Source: Streptomyces sp. NBC_01262
GTDB lineage: Bacteria; Actinomycetota; Actinomycetes; Streptomycetales; Streptomycetaceae
Length of the DNA: 64,000 bases
NCBI RefSeq assembly: GCF_036226365.1
Contig: NZ_CP108462.1
Span: forward strand, 1,674,001 to 1,738,000
Direction of reading: 5' to 3'
In this document: positions 16,421-26,352 of the stretch, piece after piece
How positions within the stretch are numbered: the first letter of the stretch is position 1
Layout of the letters: each line of letters starts with the position of its first letter
Notes under the pieces: model-generated
Seen by the model: the letters and a program-made list of their open reading frames with translations, nothing else
Databases searched by the model: none
What the model was told of the DNA's origin: nothing
Program-made: the position numbers and the translations under genes

Positions 16421-19400
16421 TTTGGACCTCCACGATGATGCTGTATCCGGTGGTCGCGAGGTACTTCAGGAGCGCGTCGCGGGTCACGTGGACGCGTGAT
16501 CCGTTGGTTGTCCTGCCTGCACGGCTGTCGTCAGGGTCGCCGTCCGACCACTGCGTCCACTGGGCGAGGACGGCCTGGTCGGCTGCGAGGAGCCGGACGC
16601 CGTCCTGGTCCGGGTGTGCGTGGGTCTGCCACCGGAAGGCGTGTCCGGGCAAAGGGCCTTCGGCGCGCAGTCCCCGCGCGTAGGGGTCGTGCTCGTCGAG
16701 GTTCTCGGGTCGCGAGGCGGGGTCGCGCAGCCAGCCGCGCAGCTCGAAGAGCCCGTGGTCGACTTCGTGCGCGGTTTCGTCCTCGTCGGGGAGTTTCCAG
16801 TCCCAGGGCTCCGTGGCTGCGGCCAGGGCTCGTTGGAGGTCTTCTGCGCGGTCAGGGCGCACGAGTGCCGAGGCGACGTAGACGTCTTCGTAGCCGCCTG
16901 CCCAGGTGGTGTTCATGGAGGCGGCGACGAGCACGGACGGGGGCAGGTCGTCGTGCACCAGGCCGAAGATCTCCTTGCTGTCCGTGAGCTGGGGTGCGGC
17001 CCAGGCGCTGTCGTCCGGGCCGGAACCGAGGAACAGGTAGGGCTGTGCGGGCGCGGGCTCGCTGAGGTCGGCCAGCCATGGTCCGTCGGGCAGCACGTGC
17101 CGGGCCAGCCACTCGTCCCAGGGGTTCTCGTTCGCGGTCCATTTCTCGATCAGCAGGGGATGGTGCTCGTCGACGAGTTCGCCGGCCGCGGCCAGCATGG
17201 AGTGGTACTCCAGGTAGAGCCTCAGGCTCTCCTCCGGTGGGATGGAGCCGTGGCGGTGGCCCATGCGGGCCGAGACCCGTTCACTGCGGAGTTCGCGCGT
17301 GTCGGTCCACCAGTCCTTCTCGCTCAGGCCCCACTTGTCCAGGATCCAGGTCTCGGCCTTGCGCGCGATCGTGTCGACGGGGAGGCTGAAGACCCTCGCG
17401 AGCGGCCGGAACCAGTAGGGGACGGTGTCGAGCGCGTCGAAGCGGTAGCGGTCGCCGGCATCGCTGGGGCCGCCGCCGTGCTCGTTCTTGAGGGTCCGGT
17501 CGATGCTGCAGCGGTCGGGGCGGTTCGCGGCCTCGAGCTGGTCGCGGGAAGGGTCGTCCGGAGCCGCCAGGGCGAGGGCGGTACGTCGCGCGAGTTCGCG
17601 GATCTGCGCGTGCGGCAGGTCGGTGCTGGTGGCGTGCCGGACGAAGACGGCGAGATGCTCTCGCATCAGCGCAGGCTTGTCGCAGGCGACCCGGTGCAGG
17701 GCGGTGAGCAGACCTGTGACAGCCGAGAGCCGGTAGAAGTGCAGGGCCGGTGCCCGGTAGGGGGCGGCATCGGCGCGGTCGAGGCAGGTGACCAGCGCCG
17801 CGGCCAGCGGCCGTGCCGTGGCGTGGTCTTGGTGGCTGAGCAGTTCCCGTGCCGCGTGTGCGGCTCGCCACCGGATCTCACGCCGGGGGTGGCCGAAGGC
17901 GCTCCACAGCAGCGCGGGCAGCGGACTCTCGTCCGGCTCGGGATGTGCCGGAGTGGTGGCGGGGTAGGGGGCGAGAAGGCCGGTGAGGGCGTCGGCTGCG
18001 GCAGCGGGTTCGCACAGGCGACCGAGCACGACGGCGACGGTCTGCCAGCCGAAGGCGGTCAGGCGCGTCTGCGCACGCGGCAGTGCGCGCAGGATCGCGC
18101 TGCGGATCGTGGCGTCGTCGCCGAGGCTGCGCAACTGCCGTGCCAGGCGTGGGGGATCGTAGGTCCAGACCAGGTCAGGCAGATGCTCTGCGAGGAGGGC
18201 GGTCGCAGTGGTCTTGGCCCACGTTTCGACGCCCGGCCATTGACGCCACTGCTCGACGAGGCCGGCCAGGGCCTCGATCACGGTCGGCGCGTTGGTGGAG
18301 GCCAGTGAAGCGGCTGCGTCGAGGGCAGGCAGCCGCTCGGTTATCGGCGCGGCTTCGACGACACGGGTGAGGTGCTGCACCAGTGCGTGACCGTACGGCG
18401 CAGCTGTTCCCATGGCTTCGATATCCGGGGCGAGCGTGCGCCAACTGGCCGCGGACACCGACGCCGACGCCGCGGGCGCTCCCTCGCCGGGGGTGTCCTC
18501 GGTGTCGGCGATCCAGGTGGCCGAGACCCCCTCTGATTCATCAGCTCGGCCCTGCGGAGTCAGCGCGATGACCGGTTCGAGCATCGGCTGAACGGCCGCC
18601 GCCTGGTCGAGGGAGCGTGCCGTGTCGACGAGCTGCGAAGCGAGCCGGGGTTGCGATCGAACGGGGACTCGGAGCCGCAGCCACGTGGCGGCGCGGACCA
18701 GAGCTGTCCGCGCGTCCGCCCGGCTGCTGGCCGACCCTGCGGAGGCGAGGTGCCGCGCCACGGTGATCTGGAAGGCGAGGCGCCGCGCGTCGTTGTCGAT
18801 CAGGTGGTCGAGGGCGAGGGCTTGCCCGCCAGGGAGCGCTCCGGTGGTGACGGCCCCTTCGAGTGCGGCCGGCAATGCCTGCGCGAGTGCGATCCGGTCC
18901 TCGTCGTCCCAGCGGCTCGCCGTGGCCAGACCGAGTCGGCAGTCGAGGCCGGCCGCGGCTTTCAGCACCTCCTCGTACGGGATGACACTGGCGTCGGTGA
19001 CGTGCGGGGTGACGGCTTCCACGGCCGCGACCAGGCGCGAGGCTGTGACGGCGCGGTCCGGCGCGGACAGGTCGGCGCGCTGCGCCAGGTCTGCGTGGAC
19101 GCTGAGCAGCCGGGCCGACTCGTCGTTGATGCCGGCGGCCGCGTCGACGGCCTGGTCGAACAGGTTTCGGCCGAGGTCCGCGTGGAGGGTGCCCGCGATG
19201 CCGGCGCTCCGCGCCAGGAGCTCCAAGCGGTCCGCGGCGTCGTATCCGTCGTCGCGGGCGGCCTGGGCTGCCTTGAGGCACAGGTCGGCTGCCGTGTTCG
19301 GATGGGCTCCGCGCTCGGCCAGCACGTCCGCCAGGTCCAGCCACAGGGTGGGCGCCCCGCCGCGCAGCAGCCCGGGGGCCGCGTCTGCCAAGTGGTCGAT

Positions 19401-22400
19401 GATGCCCGCGGGGGCACCCGTCTCGATGGCGGCGCAGGCCACCATTGTCGCCCAGGCGCGGAACTCTCGGTCGTAGGTAAACCAGCGGTACGTGGTGAGT
19501 TCGGTGCGCGTCTGCAGACCAGCCGTGCAGAACGCCTCCACGTCCCCGGCGTCGGCCTGGCCCAGGACGGCCCGAACGTGGAGAAGGCCAGCGGTGATCA
19601 GAGGGTCGACCCGCTTCAACCAGCCTTCGCGTTCGCCGGTGTGCGGGTCGTAGCTGTGACCGGTGCCCTGAGCCGGTGGCCGCAGGGAGGCGGGGAGTAG
19701 TCGTTCGGCGTCCGTCTGGGTGTCGCTCAGGGCGGCCGACGCGGCGTGGCTGTAGAGGGTGATCGTTGCCGGGCCCGACGGTGAGTTGAACGCCCACTGG
19801 GATGTGGGCAGTTCACCTGCCCAGTGCTCGGCCAGGGAAAGCGCGGACTGACGGTCGCCGAAGCGCAGGGCGACGTCGAGGAGCTTCCGGTGCCACGGCG
19901 GGTGAGGCTCGGTGGCCGGCACCTGCGTGAGGGCGGACGTGACCTCGTCCACCCATGCCGCGGGAGGCGGAGACGCCGCGCTGCCGAGATGGGCCAGCAC
20001 CGGCGCCTGGGCGTACGCAGGCACACGATGCTGGGTCAGGGCGTCGTATGCCTCCTGGGCATCCAGTTCCCCGGCGAGCCTGGCCGCGAGGCGCTCCGTC
20101 ACCTCCACGACGAAGGAGGCCGGCCGCCACCGCCGCAGCATGCGGATCACGGCCTGCATCCCATCCAGCCGGTAGTGTGCCTCCGCGGCGGCCGCTACGT
20201 CGTCGGCGCCGACCTCCCAGGATCTTCCTTCCTCGTCCTGGGAAGCCATCCAGCGCCCCACCCACGCACCGGCCTTGTCCAGGGCGTTCCTCGTCTCGGC
20301 CTGCCGCTGCGGGTCACGTGACAGCACGCCCGCGAGCCGCATCCACACCGGGCCCAGCCACTGGGTATCGCCGTGCCGGGGGGCGTAGGCCTGGAGCAGG
20401 TCCACGTCGGCGTACTGGGCCACCAGATCCAGGTGGGAGTCGACCAGCTCCGACAGGCTCTTGGAGCGCGATGCGGTGTCGCATCCCCGCGCGGCGAGCC
20501 GGACCGCGTCCGACGCCGATCCGGTCTCGGCAACCGCCAGCGCGGCCAGGCGCAGCCGCTCCATCTGGACCTGTTCGCGGCGGAATCCATCGGCGATCCC
20601 GGCCGGGGAGTCCTCGGCCAGGACCAGGCCGACCAGTTCCGTCAGCCGCTTCGCCAGGTAGAGATGAGTGGCGACATGCGCCGCGGCGTCCGCGCTGGTC
20701 GCGCGCTGCTCAAGGAACAGGTCGGCCAGGCGGCCGTGCGCCTCGACGACCGCCTCGTCGTCCACGCGGCCGCGGACGAACGTCTCGAAGTCCTCGTCCC
20801 GGAACTGGATCCGCTCCCCGACGAGCCTGATGCCGGGAGCCAGTCCCTTCGCGAACGCGGTCACCTTCTCGATGGGCACATCGAGTGCGGTCGCCAGGGT
20901 GGCCATGCTGACCGGGCGGGCCAGCGCCAGCAGGAACGCGAGCCACCTCTCTCCGCCCGCGTCCGCGCCGCCGGCCTGGAGCCCCGACGCGAGCAGCAGC
21001 TCGAACATCTGCTGAGGGGTCCGCTCGCTCTTCTCCAGCAGCGTCGCCATGTCCCATGCTTCGGTGCGGGCCTGCTCCAGGGTGTAGTTCTGCGCCCTGG
21101 GATTGCCGCCGCTACGACCGTGGAAGTCCAGGCACTCCTCCTCGGAGGCGCCGGACTGGTAGCGGCGCAGATGCGCGGCCGAGGTCTCGGCCCTGAACGG
21201 CGGCAGCGGCACCTGCGCGGCGCCGTCGGCCCCGAGTGAAGGGACGCGATGGGATCGCGCAGACAGCACCACGGACACACGTCCAGGCAGCGACAGCCGG
21301 ACCAGGCCCGTAAGGAAGCTCAGCTCGTCGCGCTCCCTGGCCGCGACCGCGCTGTTGTCCGCCGCGTCCACCGCCAAGACCAGCACCGCGCCGTCGGGAA
21401 GAGTCGTGACGGCCTGCTCGAGTGTGCGGCCCAGCCTGCGCCACAGGTCCCCTTCGTCGGCCGGGGCCCGCACCAGCAAAGGGGTGCCACAACGCTGCGC
21501 CACCTCGTTCACGACCTGGGTGACGAACCGCCTGGGGGTGTGCCGTTCCTCCCCCGCGCTGAGGTACTCGCCCGCCCCGTAGCAGTCGAACAGCACCACC
21601 TGTGAGCCGTCCGGAAGGTGGTCCCCGATCTGCCGCATCGCTGTGGTCTTCCCGACGCCCGCGTCACCGTGCGCGACGGTCAGCCTGCCGATGTTGGCCG
21701 TGACCGCCGCGGCGATGGCCTCGGCGCCCACCGTCGGCAGCGGGTTCTGGAGCGGCTCCAGGCGTGACGGTGCCGGATAAAGGTCGAGTAGGTCGGCGAC
21801 GCCGAGCGTCGCCAGCACATCCTGCGCGGTGATGCCACCCCGGCTCGAACCCGGCAACGACTGCTGACGGACCAGGTCGAAGAGCCGGTTCGCCGAGTCC
21901 AGGCCGTGCCCGGGCGTCAGTACGCTCGCTCCCGACTTCACCGCTCGCGCGAGCGCGGTCCGGTCCATCGTCCCGGTCGTCGACAGGTCCAGAAGCTGCA
22001 GGAAGCGGCAGAACTCAGCGCTCCGCAAGCGCGACGTGGTGGCCTCGGCCAGCGTGCCGATCACCGCGGCCTGGTCGGACGGAAGGGCGGCCTTCAAAGC
22101 CGCCCTGGTCGGGGCGGTCTGCCCGGCCGCCCATTGCGCTGCTGCTCGCACACTCTCCAGCAGCAAAGGATCTCCGGGACAGTTGCTCACCAGCGCGATC
22201 CGGGCCTTGCCCAGTGCCTGGTCACCGTGGTCGTCCCGAAGGCGCGTGTACGCGGCCGCGAGATCAGCGATCACCGACCGTTCCGAGTCCGCCTTCCCCT
22301 CCGCCTTCTTAACCCGCTTCTGGCACAGACGGGCAGCCGTCCACGCAGTCTCCGCGTGCCGGGTGCTGTACTTCAACTGCGACAGCACAATCCGGTCCGC

Positions 22401-22595
22401 GCTCGCTACGTCACGCCCCCCGACATACTCGGCGACATCGACCGTCTCGTACTGCTCGTCCGGGTCGTCAACAAGAGCGAGGCCCTCGACCGCGACAAGC
22501 TCAAGCTCCGCGCCAGGGGAAACGAGCTCAAGAGCCCGCCCAGCCGTCCACCAGAAGTGGAAATCATCCCCAGCATTGGACTCGGTCGCGCCCAC
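16326..22595 (-). CDS. Giant nuclease-STAND NTPase, Avs-like
   Basis: A 2,089-residue protein with three parts. Residues 1-80 look like a Cap4/DUF4297-type nuclease (FHFWWTAGRALELV, Glu37 in VAVEG, Asp53, then Gln73-x-Lys75 in SQLKYS). Residues about 285-560 are a STAND NTPase with Walker A GDAGVGKTT (310-318), Walker B LVLAVDAAD (405-413) and a sensor-like SARSH. The remaining 1,500 residues are helical repeats, probably the sensor. This order matches Avs antiphage proteins, which oligomerise on binding a phage protein and cut DNA; this one is longer than those I know. Start is GTG 22595 with GGGAGGAG just upstream; ATG 22697 and the frame beyond are less likely. Confidence 0.75.
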   Translation of the reverse strand: MGATESNAGDDFHFWWTAGRALELVSPGAELELVAVEGLALVDDPDEQYETVDVAEYVGGRDVASADRIVLSQLKYSTRHAETAWTAARLCQKRVKKAEGKADSERSVIADLAAAYTRLRDDHGDQALGKARIALVSNCPGDPLLLESVRAAAQWAAGQTAPTRAALKAALPSDQAAVIGTLAEATTSRLRSAEFCRFLQLLDLSTTGTMDRTALARAVKSGASVLTPGHGLDSANRLFDLVRQQSLPGSSRGGITAQDVLATLGVADLLDLYPAPSRLEPLQNPLPTVGAEAIAAAVTANIGRLTVAHGDAGVGKTTAMRQIGDHLPDGSQVVLFDCYGAGEYLSAGEERHTPRRFVTQVVNEVAQRCGTPLLVRAPADEGDLWRRLGRTLEQAVTTLPDGAVLVLAVDAADNSAVAARERDELSFLTGLVRLSLPGRVSVVLSARSHRVPSLGADGAAQVPLPPFRAETSAAHLRRYQSGASEEECLDFHGRSGGNPRAQNYTLEQARTEAWDMATLLEKSERTPQQMFELLLASGLQAGGADAGGERWLAFLLALARPVSMATLATALDVPIEKVTAFAKGLAPGIRLVGERIQFRDEDFETFVRGRVDDEAVVEAHGRLADLFLEQRATSADAAAHVATHLYLAKRLTELVGLVLAEDSPAGIADGFRREQVQMERLRLAALAVAETGSASDAVRLAARGCDTASRSKSLSELVDSHLDLVAQYADVDLLQAYAPRHGDTQWLGPVWMRLAGVLSRDPQRQAETRNALDKAGAWVGRWMASQDEEGRSWEVGADDVAAAAEAHYRLDGMQAVIRMLRRWRPASFVVEVTERLAARLAGELDAQEAYDALTQHRVPAYAQAPVLAHLGSAASPPPAAWVDEVTSALTQVPATEPHPPWHRKLLDVALRFGDRQSALSLAEHWAGELPTSQWAFNSPSGPATITLYSHAASAALSDTQTDAERLLPASLRPPAQGTGHSYDPHTGEREGWLKRVDPLITAGLLHVRAVLGQADAGDVEAFCTAGLQTRTELTTYRWFTYDREFRAWATMVACAAIETGAPAGIIDHLADAAPGLLRGGAPTLWLDLADVLAERGAHPNTAADLCLKAAQAARDDGYDAADRLELLARSAGIAGTLHADLGRNLFDQAVDAAAGINDESARLLSVHADLAQRADLSAPDRAVTASRLVAAVEAVTPHVTDASVIPYEEVLKAAAGLDCRLGLATASRWDDEDRIALAQALPAALEGAVTTGALPGGQALALDHLIDNDARRLAFQITVARHLASAGSASSRADARTALVRAATWLRLRVPVRSQPRLASQLVDTARSLDQAAAVQPMLEPVIALTPQGRADESEGVSATWIADTEDTPGEGAPAASASVSAASWRTLAPDIEAMGTAAPYGHALVQHLTRVVEAAPITERLPALDAAASLASTNAPTVIEALAGLVEQWRQWPGVETWAKTTATALLAEHLPDLVWTYDPPRLARQLRSLGDDATIRSAILRALPRAQTRLTAFGWQTVAVVLGRLCEPAAAADALTGLLAPYPATTPAHPEPDESPLPALLWSAFGHPRREIRWRAAHAARELLSHQDHATARPLAAALVTCLDRADAAPYRAPALHFYRLSAVTGLLTALHRVACDKPALMREHLAVFVRHATSTDLPHAQIRELARRTALALAAPDDPSRDQLEAANRPDRCSIDRTLKNEHGGGPSDAGDRYRFDALDTVPYWFRPLARVFSLPVDTIARKAETWILDKWGLSEKDWWTDTRELRSERVSARMGHRHGSIPPEESLRLYLEYHSMLAAAGELVDEHHPLLIEKWTANENPWDEWLARHVLPDGPWLADLSEPAPAQPYLFLGSGPDDSAWAAPQLTDSKEIFGLVHDDLPPSVLVAASMNTTWAGGYEDVYVASALVRPDRAEDLQRALAAATEPWDWKLPDEDETAHEVDHGLFELRGWLRDPASRPENLDEHDPYARGLRAEGPLPGHAFRWQTHAHPDQDGVRLLAADQAVLAQWTQWSDGDPDDSRAGRTTNGSRVHVTRDALLKYLATTGYSIIVEVQIGRRRNKTAARHDDRRSWLYLIHADGRATVR

Positions 22596-22810
22596 CCGCA
22601 CTCCTCCCGTACCACCGACGACACGCCACAACCTACTCCGGCCAGACCGCAGCCCGGACGCAACAAGCGCAGCCGAAGCTGACACGTGATCGGCCATGGC
22701 CAGGAGCGCACGGCGGACGCCAGGCACGACAGCGGCGAGAAGCGGAGGTGGGGTCCGCTCACCACCACCGGGCCTTTTCTCGGGGAAACGCTGCGTCTGA
22801 AGGTTGCGCG

Positions 22811-23389
22811 CTAGCCAGTGGCTTCCGGTGGGGTGGGCGGGGTGATGGTGAAGGGCAGGGTCCATGGCTGGTGGCCGGTGGCATGGCATGCGGCCCACAG
22901 GCGCAGGGGGGTGCCGTCGTACTGGTCGTGCCAGCGCTGGTGGCCATCGGCGCCCTCATACCAGCGGGGCTTCATGCTGGGGTCGAGGGCGAGAAGCCAG
23001 GTGTCGTCGAGGTGGAGCTCGGTGAGCTCGGCTACGCGTCCGGTATCGTCGACGCCCTGCATGCGGGGCCGGAACTGGTAGGGCCCCCAGATGATGGCGG
23101 CCATCTGCTCGGGGGTGGCGGTGCCTGCGAGTTGGTTGTCGCGGCTGCGGTCGCGGTCGTCGCGGATGGTCAGGACGAGGCGGTCGAGGACGCGTAGTCC
23201 GGCGGGTCCGTCGAACCGTGCGGCGAGCCGGAGGTGTGGGTTCTGCTGGATCTCCAGGTGGAGGCGGGGGGTGAGGTCGGTGTGCCAGCGGTCGCGCTCG
23301 ATGCGGGCGACGGAGTCCGCGGTGTTGTTCGCGCGGCGTACGGCGAACAGCGCGGCTCCGGCGGCCGCGGCGCTGAAGACGGTGCCCAC
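22811..23389 (-). CDS. Hypothetical protein with N-terminal membrane segment
   Basis: A 192-residue protein. Residues 2-20 (GTVFSAAAAGAALFAVRRAN) form a single membrane anchor followed by a basic patch. The rest is soluble and beta-rich, with LRVLDRLVLTIRDDRDRSRD and TELHLDDTWLLALDPS, and probably faces the cytoplasm. I recognise no family. The only usable start is GTG 23389; the upstream frame stays open and reads like membrane sequence (SLNTSLAVLSTV), so the real start may lie inside the SIR2 gene. It sits between the SIR2 and STAND genes in the same orientation. Confidence 0.55.
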   Translation of the reverse strand: MGTVFSAAAAGAALFAVRRANNTADSVARIERDRWHTDLTPRLHLEIQQNPHLRLAARFDGPAGLRVLDRLVLTIRDDRDRSRDNQLAGTATPEQMAAIIWGPYQFRPRMQGVDDTGRVAELTELHLDDTWLLALDPSMKPRWYEGADGHQRWHDQYDGTPLRLWAACHATGHQPWTLPFTITPPTPPEATG

Positions 23390-23514
23390 GGTGCTGAGGA
23401 CGGCGAGCGAGGTGTTGAGGGAGTCCGTGGGCGAAGGTACCGCTGGCCGGGTGGCGGGGGTGAACGCTGTTGCTGTGTCGAGGTGTTCAGCTCCAGCACC
23501 AGGTCGGGCATCTG

Positions 23515-25236
23515 CTACGCGAAGCGCCTGCGGTGGGCGATGTCATCGAAGGAGAGTTCGGCGGAGGCCATCAGTTCCTGGAGCCGGGTGAGCTTGCCGC
23601 CGAGGAAGCCTTCCCGGAGCAGGGGAAGGTTGTCGCCGTGCTTGTCGATCTGAGTCCTGAGCCAGGTGGCGGGGGCGGGCTCGTACGTGTCGAGGTAGCC
23701 GTTCTGGCGGATGTGGGGCATGTCGAAGCCCTGGTCGGCGTCGTTCTGGACGAGCAGGCGCAGGTACTCGAAGCGTTCCCAGGCCTCGCTGTAGGCGGTC
23801 GTGCTGAGGGCGAGGTGCCGGGTGAAGACGGGGCGCAGCAGATCGTGGAGGTATTCGGAGGACTCACGGCCAGGGGGGTTGAGGGTCGCGTAGGGGCTGA
23901 GGGCGGCCACGGCGTGGGGCTTGCCACCCCATCGGTGCTCTACCTGGGGCTCGGTGAGGACCTGGACGAGGGTGTCCCAGCGTTCGGCGGCCAGCGCGGC
24001 GGTACCTGCCGTGTAGATCATCATGACGGCGGGACCTTGCGCGAGGCGGCTCAGGGCCGGGAGGCCGCCAGGGGGCTGGGGCGCGGCGAGGGGTTCGATG
24101 TCGCGGAGCCACCAGCGGTCGGTGGTGTTGCTGCCCCAGTAGGCGGTGACGGCGACCAGGGCGAGCAGCAGTTCCGTCTCGGACTCCAGAGTGGCGATCC
24201 GGCGGTTGTGTTCGGCCTCGATGTCGGCGCCGTTGGCAAGGTTCCACGGCCCCGTGGTGCGCAGGGGGAGGGCGGCGATGCGGTCGAGCTCGCGGCGGAG
24301 GGTGTCGTGCAGGGTGATGGCCTGGCTGAAGCCGTTCAGGTCGCGTTTGGTTCTGGCCACGGCGATGTCGATGCTTACGGGGTGGCGGCGGGCGAGGTCG
24401 GCGACTGCGTCGGCGGCGTCGGCGGTCTGGGTGAAGAAGGTGTCGGCGTCGGCCGGGACGTAGGTGAGGCCGCGGTGGGTGAGGAGCTTGTGGGCGCTCT
24501 CGGGCAGTTGCCGGGGGTCGGCCCAGTAGGAGGCGAAGAAGCGGGTGGTGCTGCGGGCGATGGCCTTGCGCAGGGCCGGGTCCCATTCGGCTGACCAGCC
24601 GGAGATGATCAGGCCGTACTCGGTGAACACGCGGTCGAGTAGCTGGTCGATCTCCTCGTCGTACTGGTCGAGTTCGTCGGGGGTGTTGCGCATGCCCTCG
24701 TGGTCGAGGTAGTCGCCGTGGATGTGAATGACGAGGGCCTTGATGGTGTGCAGGGGAGCCAGGCCGCGGGCGTCGTTGGCGTCGGCGACGACGGTGGGCT
24801 CGATGCCCACCTCGCGCAGGGCGGTCTCCATGAGCCGGTCGAAGTTGGTCGTCAGCACGATCGGCACGCGGCCGGCTGCGGCCAGCCGGGCGATGGCGCG
24901 GTGCGCGGCGGTGGGCTGCTTGAGGCCGTCCTCACGCTCCTGGTCGTTGGGCTCGAAGTACGCGCGCAGCAGGGCCTGCCGTTCGTTTCGGGTGCTGGTG
25001 AGCGCGGTCAGGAGGCCGTCGTAGGTGGCCGGGTGTCCGAAGCGCTCCTGGTACCAGGCGTGCAGGTCGACGATCCCGGTGGCGCCCTCGGCGGCCGCCA
25101 GGCGCGCGATGAGGTCCTCCTGGACGTTCCACGCGGACGGCATGCCCGCGGAGATCGAGGCGCCGGCTCCGAGCAGGACCGCGTACGCGCGGGGGGTGTC
25201 GCGCATGGTGAACGCGAGCTGGATGTGCGGTTCCAC
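23515..25236 (-). CDS. SIR2-domain protein, probable NADase antiphage effector
   Basis: A 573-residue protein with an N-terminal SIR2-like domain: GAGAS at residues 23-27, TTNFD at 129-133, the catalytic-type HGDY with His173, and GLIISGWSAEWDPAL at 208-222. In DSR, Thoeris and Avs5 systems this fold hydrolyses NAD+ on infection. The C-terminal half (residues about 270-573) is helical and of unknown type, possibly the sensor. GTG 25236 with GGAGG upstream is a better start than the ATG ten codons later. Divergent from the trypsin-like protease gene across 163 bp. Defence function is inferred from domain and neighbourhood. Confidence 0.75.
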   Translation of the reverse strand: MEPHIQLAFTMRDTPRAYAVLLGAGASISAGMPSAWNVQEDLIARLAAAEGATGIVDLHAWYQERFGHPATYDGLLTALTSTRNERQALLRAYFEPNDQEREDGLKQPTAAHRAIARLAAAGRVPIVLTTNFDRLMETALREVGIEPTVVADANDARGLAPLHTIKALVIHIHGDYLDHEGMRNTPDELDQYDEEIDQLLDRVFTEYGLIISGWSAEWDPALRKAIARSTTRFFASYWADPRQLPESAHKLLTHRGLTYVPADADTFFTQTADAADAVADLARRHPVSIDIAVARTKRDLNGFSQAITLHDTLRRELDRIAALPLRTTGPWNLANGADIEAEHNRRIATLESETELLLALVAVTAYWGSNTTDRWWLRDIEPLAAPQPPGGLPALSRLAQGPAVMMIYTAGTAALAAERWDTLVQVLTEPQVEHRWGGKPHAVAALSPYATLNPPGRESSEYLHDLLRPVFTRHLALSTTAYSEAWERFEYLRLLVQNDADQGFDMPHIRQNGYLDTYEPAPATWLRTQIDKHGDNLPLLREGFLGGKLTRLQELMASAELSFDDIAHRRRFA

Positions 25237-25399
25237 AACGGGCCTCCGGGTACGACGGCATGACGGGGCGTTGGTCGCGCGGGGCGGCCTCTCCTCACCC
25301 CACCTTACCGTCAGTCTGACGAAAAAGGGGATGGGTGGTTGTTCCAGTCCGGCAGGGGCCCGGTGGGCAGGTTGCCGGGCTTGGCCGTACCGTCGCCGC

Positions 25400-26269
25400 A
25401 TGCGAGGCGTTCATGGGGTCAACACGCTGTCCTTCTCCGCCCTCTACATCGAGGCGTGGTTCCGATCCCGGGGAGAGAGCCCTGATGTCTATCTGGGGTC
25501 GGGGACCGGGTTCCTGGTGGGGGTGCCGGGCAATTTCTGGCTTGTCACGGCGAGGCATGTGGTGAGCGGGCGCAACGCGGAGACCGACGAGCTGGAGGAC
25601 AATAGGGGGTTCTGGCCTGACTACCTGCGCGTGCGCTTCGCCCGGCAGGGAGAGGGGGGAGAGTTCGAGCCCGTCGACCAGGAGGTCGCGCTGTACGCGG
25701 ACGGCGACGAGGCCCAGGCACCTGTGTGGCGAAGTCCCGCGCAGCAGCGGGCCGATGTGGCCGCGGTGCGCATCGGCAGTGTCCCGGAAGGCGCGGTGGA
25801 TGCCTTCCTGCTCACCGGGTGGCCCACGGTGCGGGACCTGTATCCGCAGGACCGGCGGGCAGGTGCTGCCGCCGAGGCTGATGCCGAGCTTCCCCTTCGG
25901 GTCATGGACCGCCTGTACGTTCTGGGCTTCCCCTTCGGGGACACGGGCAGTTGGCCCTTCGCCGTCTGGACGGCCGCGCCGGTGGCCAGTGAACCGTTGG
26001 CGCGGTGGAATGGGCTTCCCGGCTTCCTGTTGGACTCCAGGACCCGTAGCGGACAGTCGGGTTCGCCGGTCCTGATGCACATCCGTCCGGGCGAGATGGT
26101 GCTCGCCGGTGGCGAGGTGCATGTGCACGAGGAGTGGGTCACGGCCCTGGTGGGCGTCTACAGCGGACGGCTCAACGAGAATTCCGACCTGGGCATGGTG
26201 TGGACGACCGAGGTCCTGGACGAGATCCTCCCAGAGTTCGCGCCCAAGCGGCCGCCTGAGGGCTGCTGA
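25400..26269 (+). CDS. Trypsin-like serine protease
   Basis: A 289-residue S1-family serine protease without signal peptide, so probably intracellular. The catalytic triad is visible: His in LVTARHVVSG (about residue 56), Asp in RADVAAVRIG (about residue 118) and Ser in RSGQSGSPVL (about residue 214). ATG 25400 begins MRGVHGVNTLSFSAL. Cytosolic trypsin-like proteases are recurrent parts of bacterial conflict systems (for example fused to STAND proteins, or beside gasdermins). Divergence from the SIR2 gene and proximity to the STAND gene suggest a part in the same island; the substrate is unknown. Confidence 0.78.
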   Translation: MRGVHGVNTLSFSALYIEAWFRSRGESPDVYLGSGTGFLVGVPGNFWLVTARHVVSGRNAETDELEDNRGFWPDYLRVRFARQGEGGEFEPVDQEVALYADGDEAQAPVWRSPAQQRADVAAVRIGSVPEGAVDAFLLTGWPTVRDLYPQDRRAGAAAEADAELPLRVMDRLYVLGFPFGDTGSWPFAVWTAAPVASEPLARWNGLPGFLLDSRTRSGQSGSPVLMHIRPGEMVLAGGEVHVHEEWVTALVGVYSGRLNENSDLGMVWTTEVLDEILPEFAPKRPPEGC

Positions 26270-26319
26270 AGGGCCCGGTCAGGCGCTGCGGGGCAGCGGT
26301 ACAGGGCAAGTCCATCGTT

Positions 26320-26352
26320 CCGTCGCGGTAAATACCGGATTTACTGCGACGG
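26320..26352. repeat. 14-bp inverted repeat after the protease gene
   Basis: CCGTCGCGGTAAAT (26320-26333) and ATTTACTGCGACGG (26339-26352) pair with a single mismatch around a 5-nt loop. It may terminate the protease transcript or be a recombination site; AT-rich arm ends and the lack of a T-tract leave this open. Confidence 0.5.

Noticed and set aside
22596..22898. Longer N-terminus of the STAND protein from ATG 22898 or 22697
   Set aside because: No conserved sequence there. GTG 22595 has an excellent GGGAGGAG and begins right before the nuclease motif.
13432..26270. CRISPR array or restriction-modification system in the defence island
   Set aside because: No regularly spaced repeats, no methyltransferase motifs and no Cas-like proteins were found.
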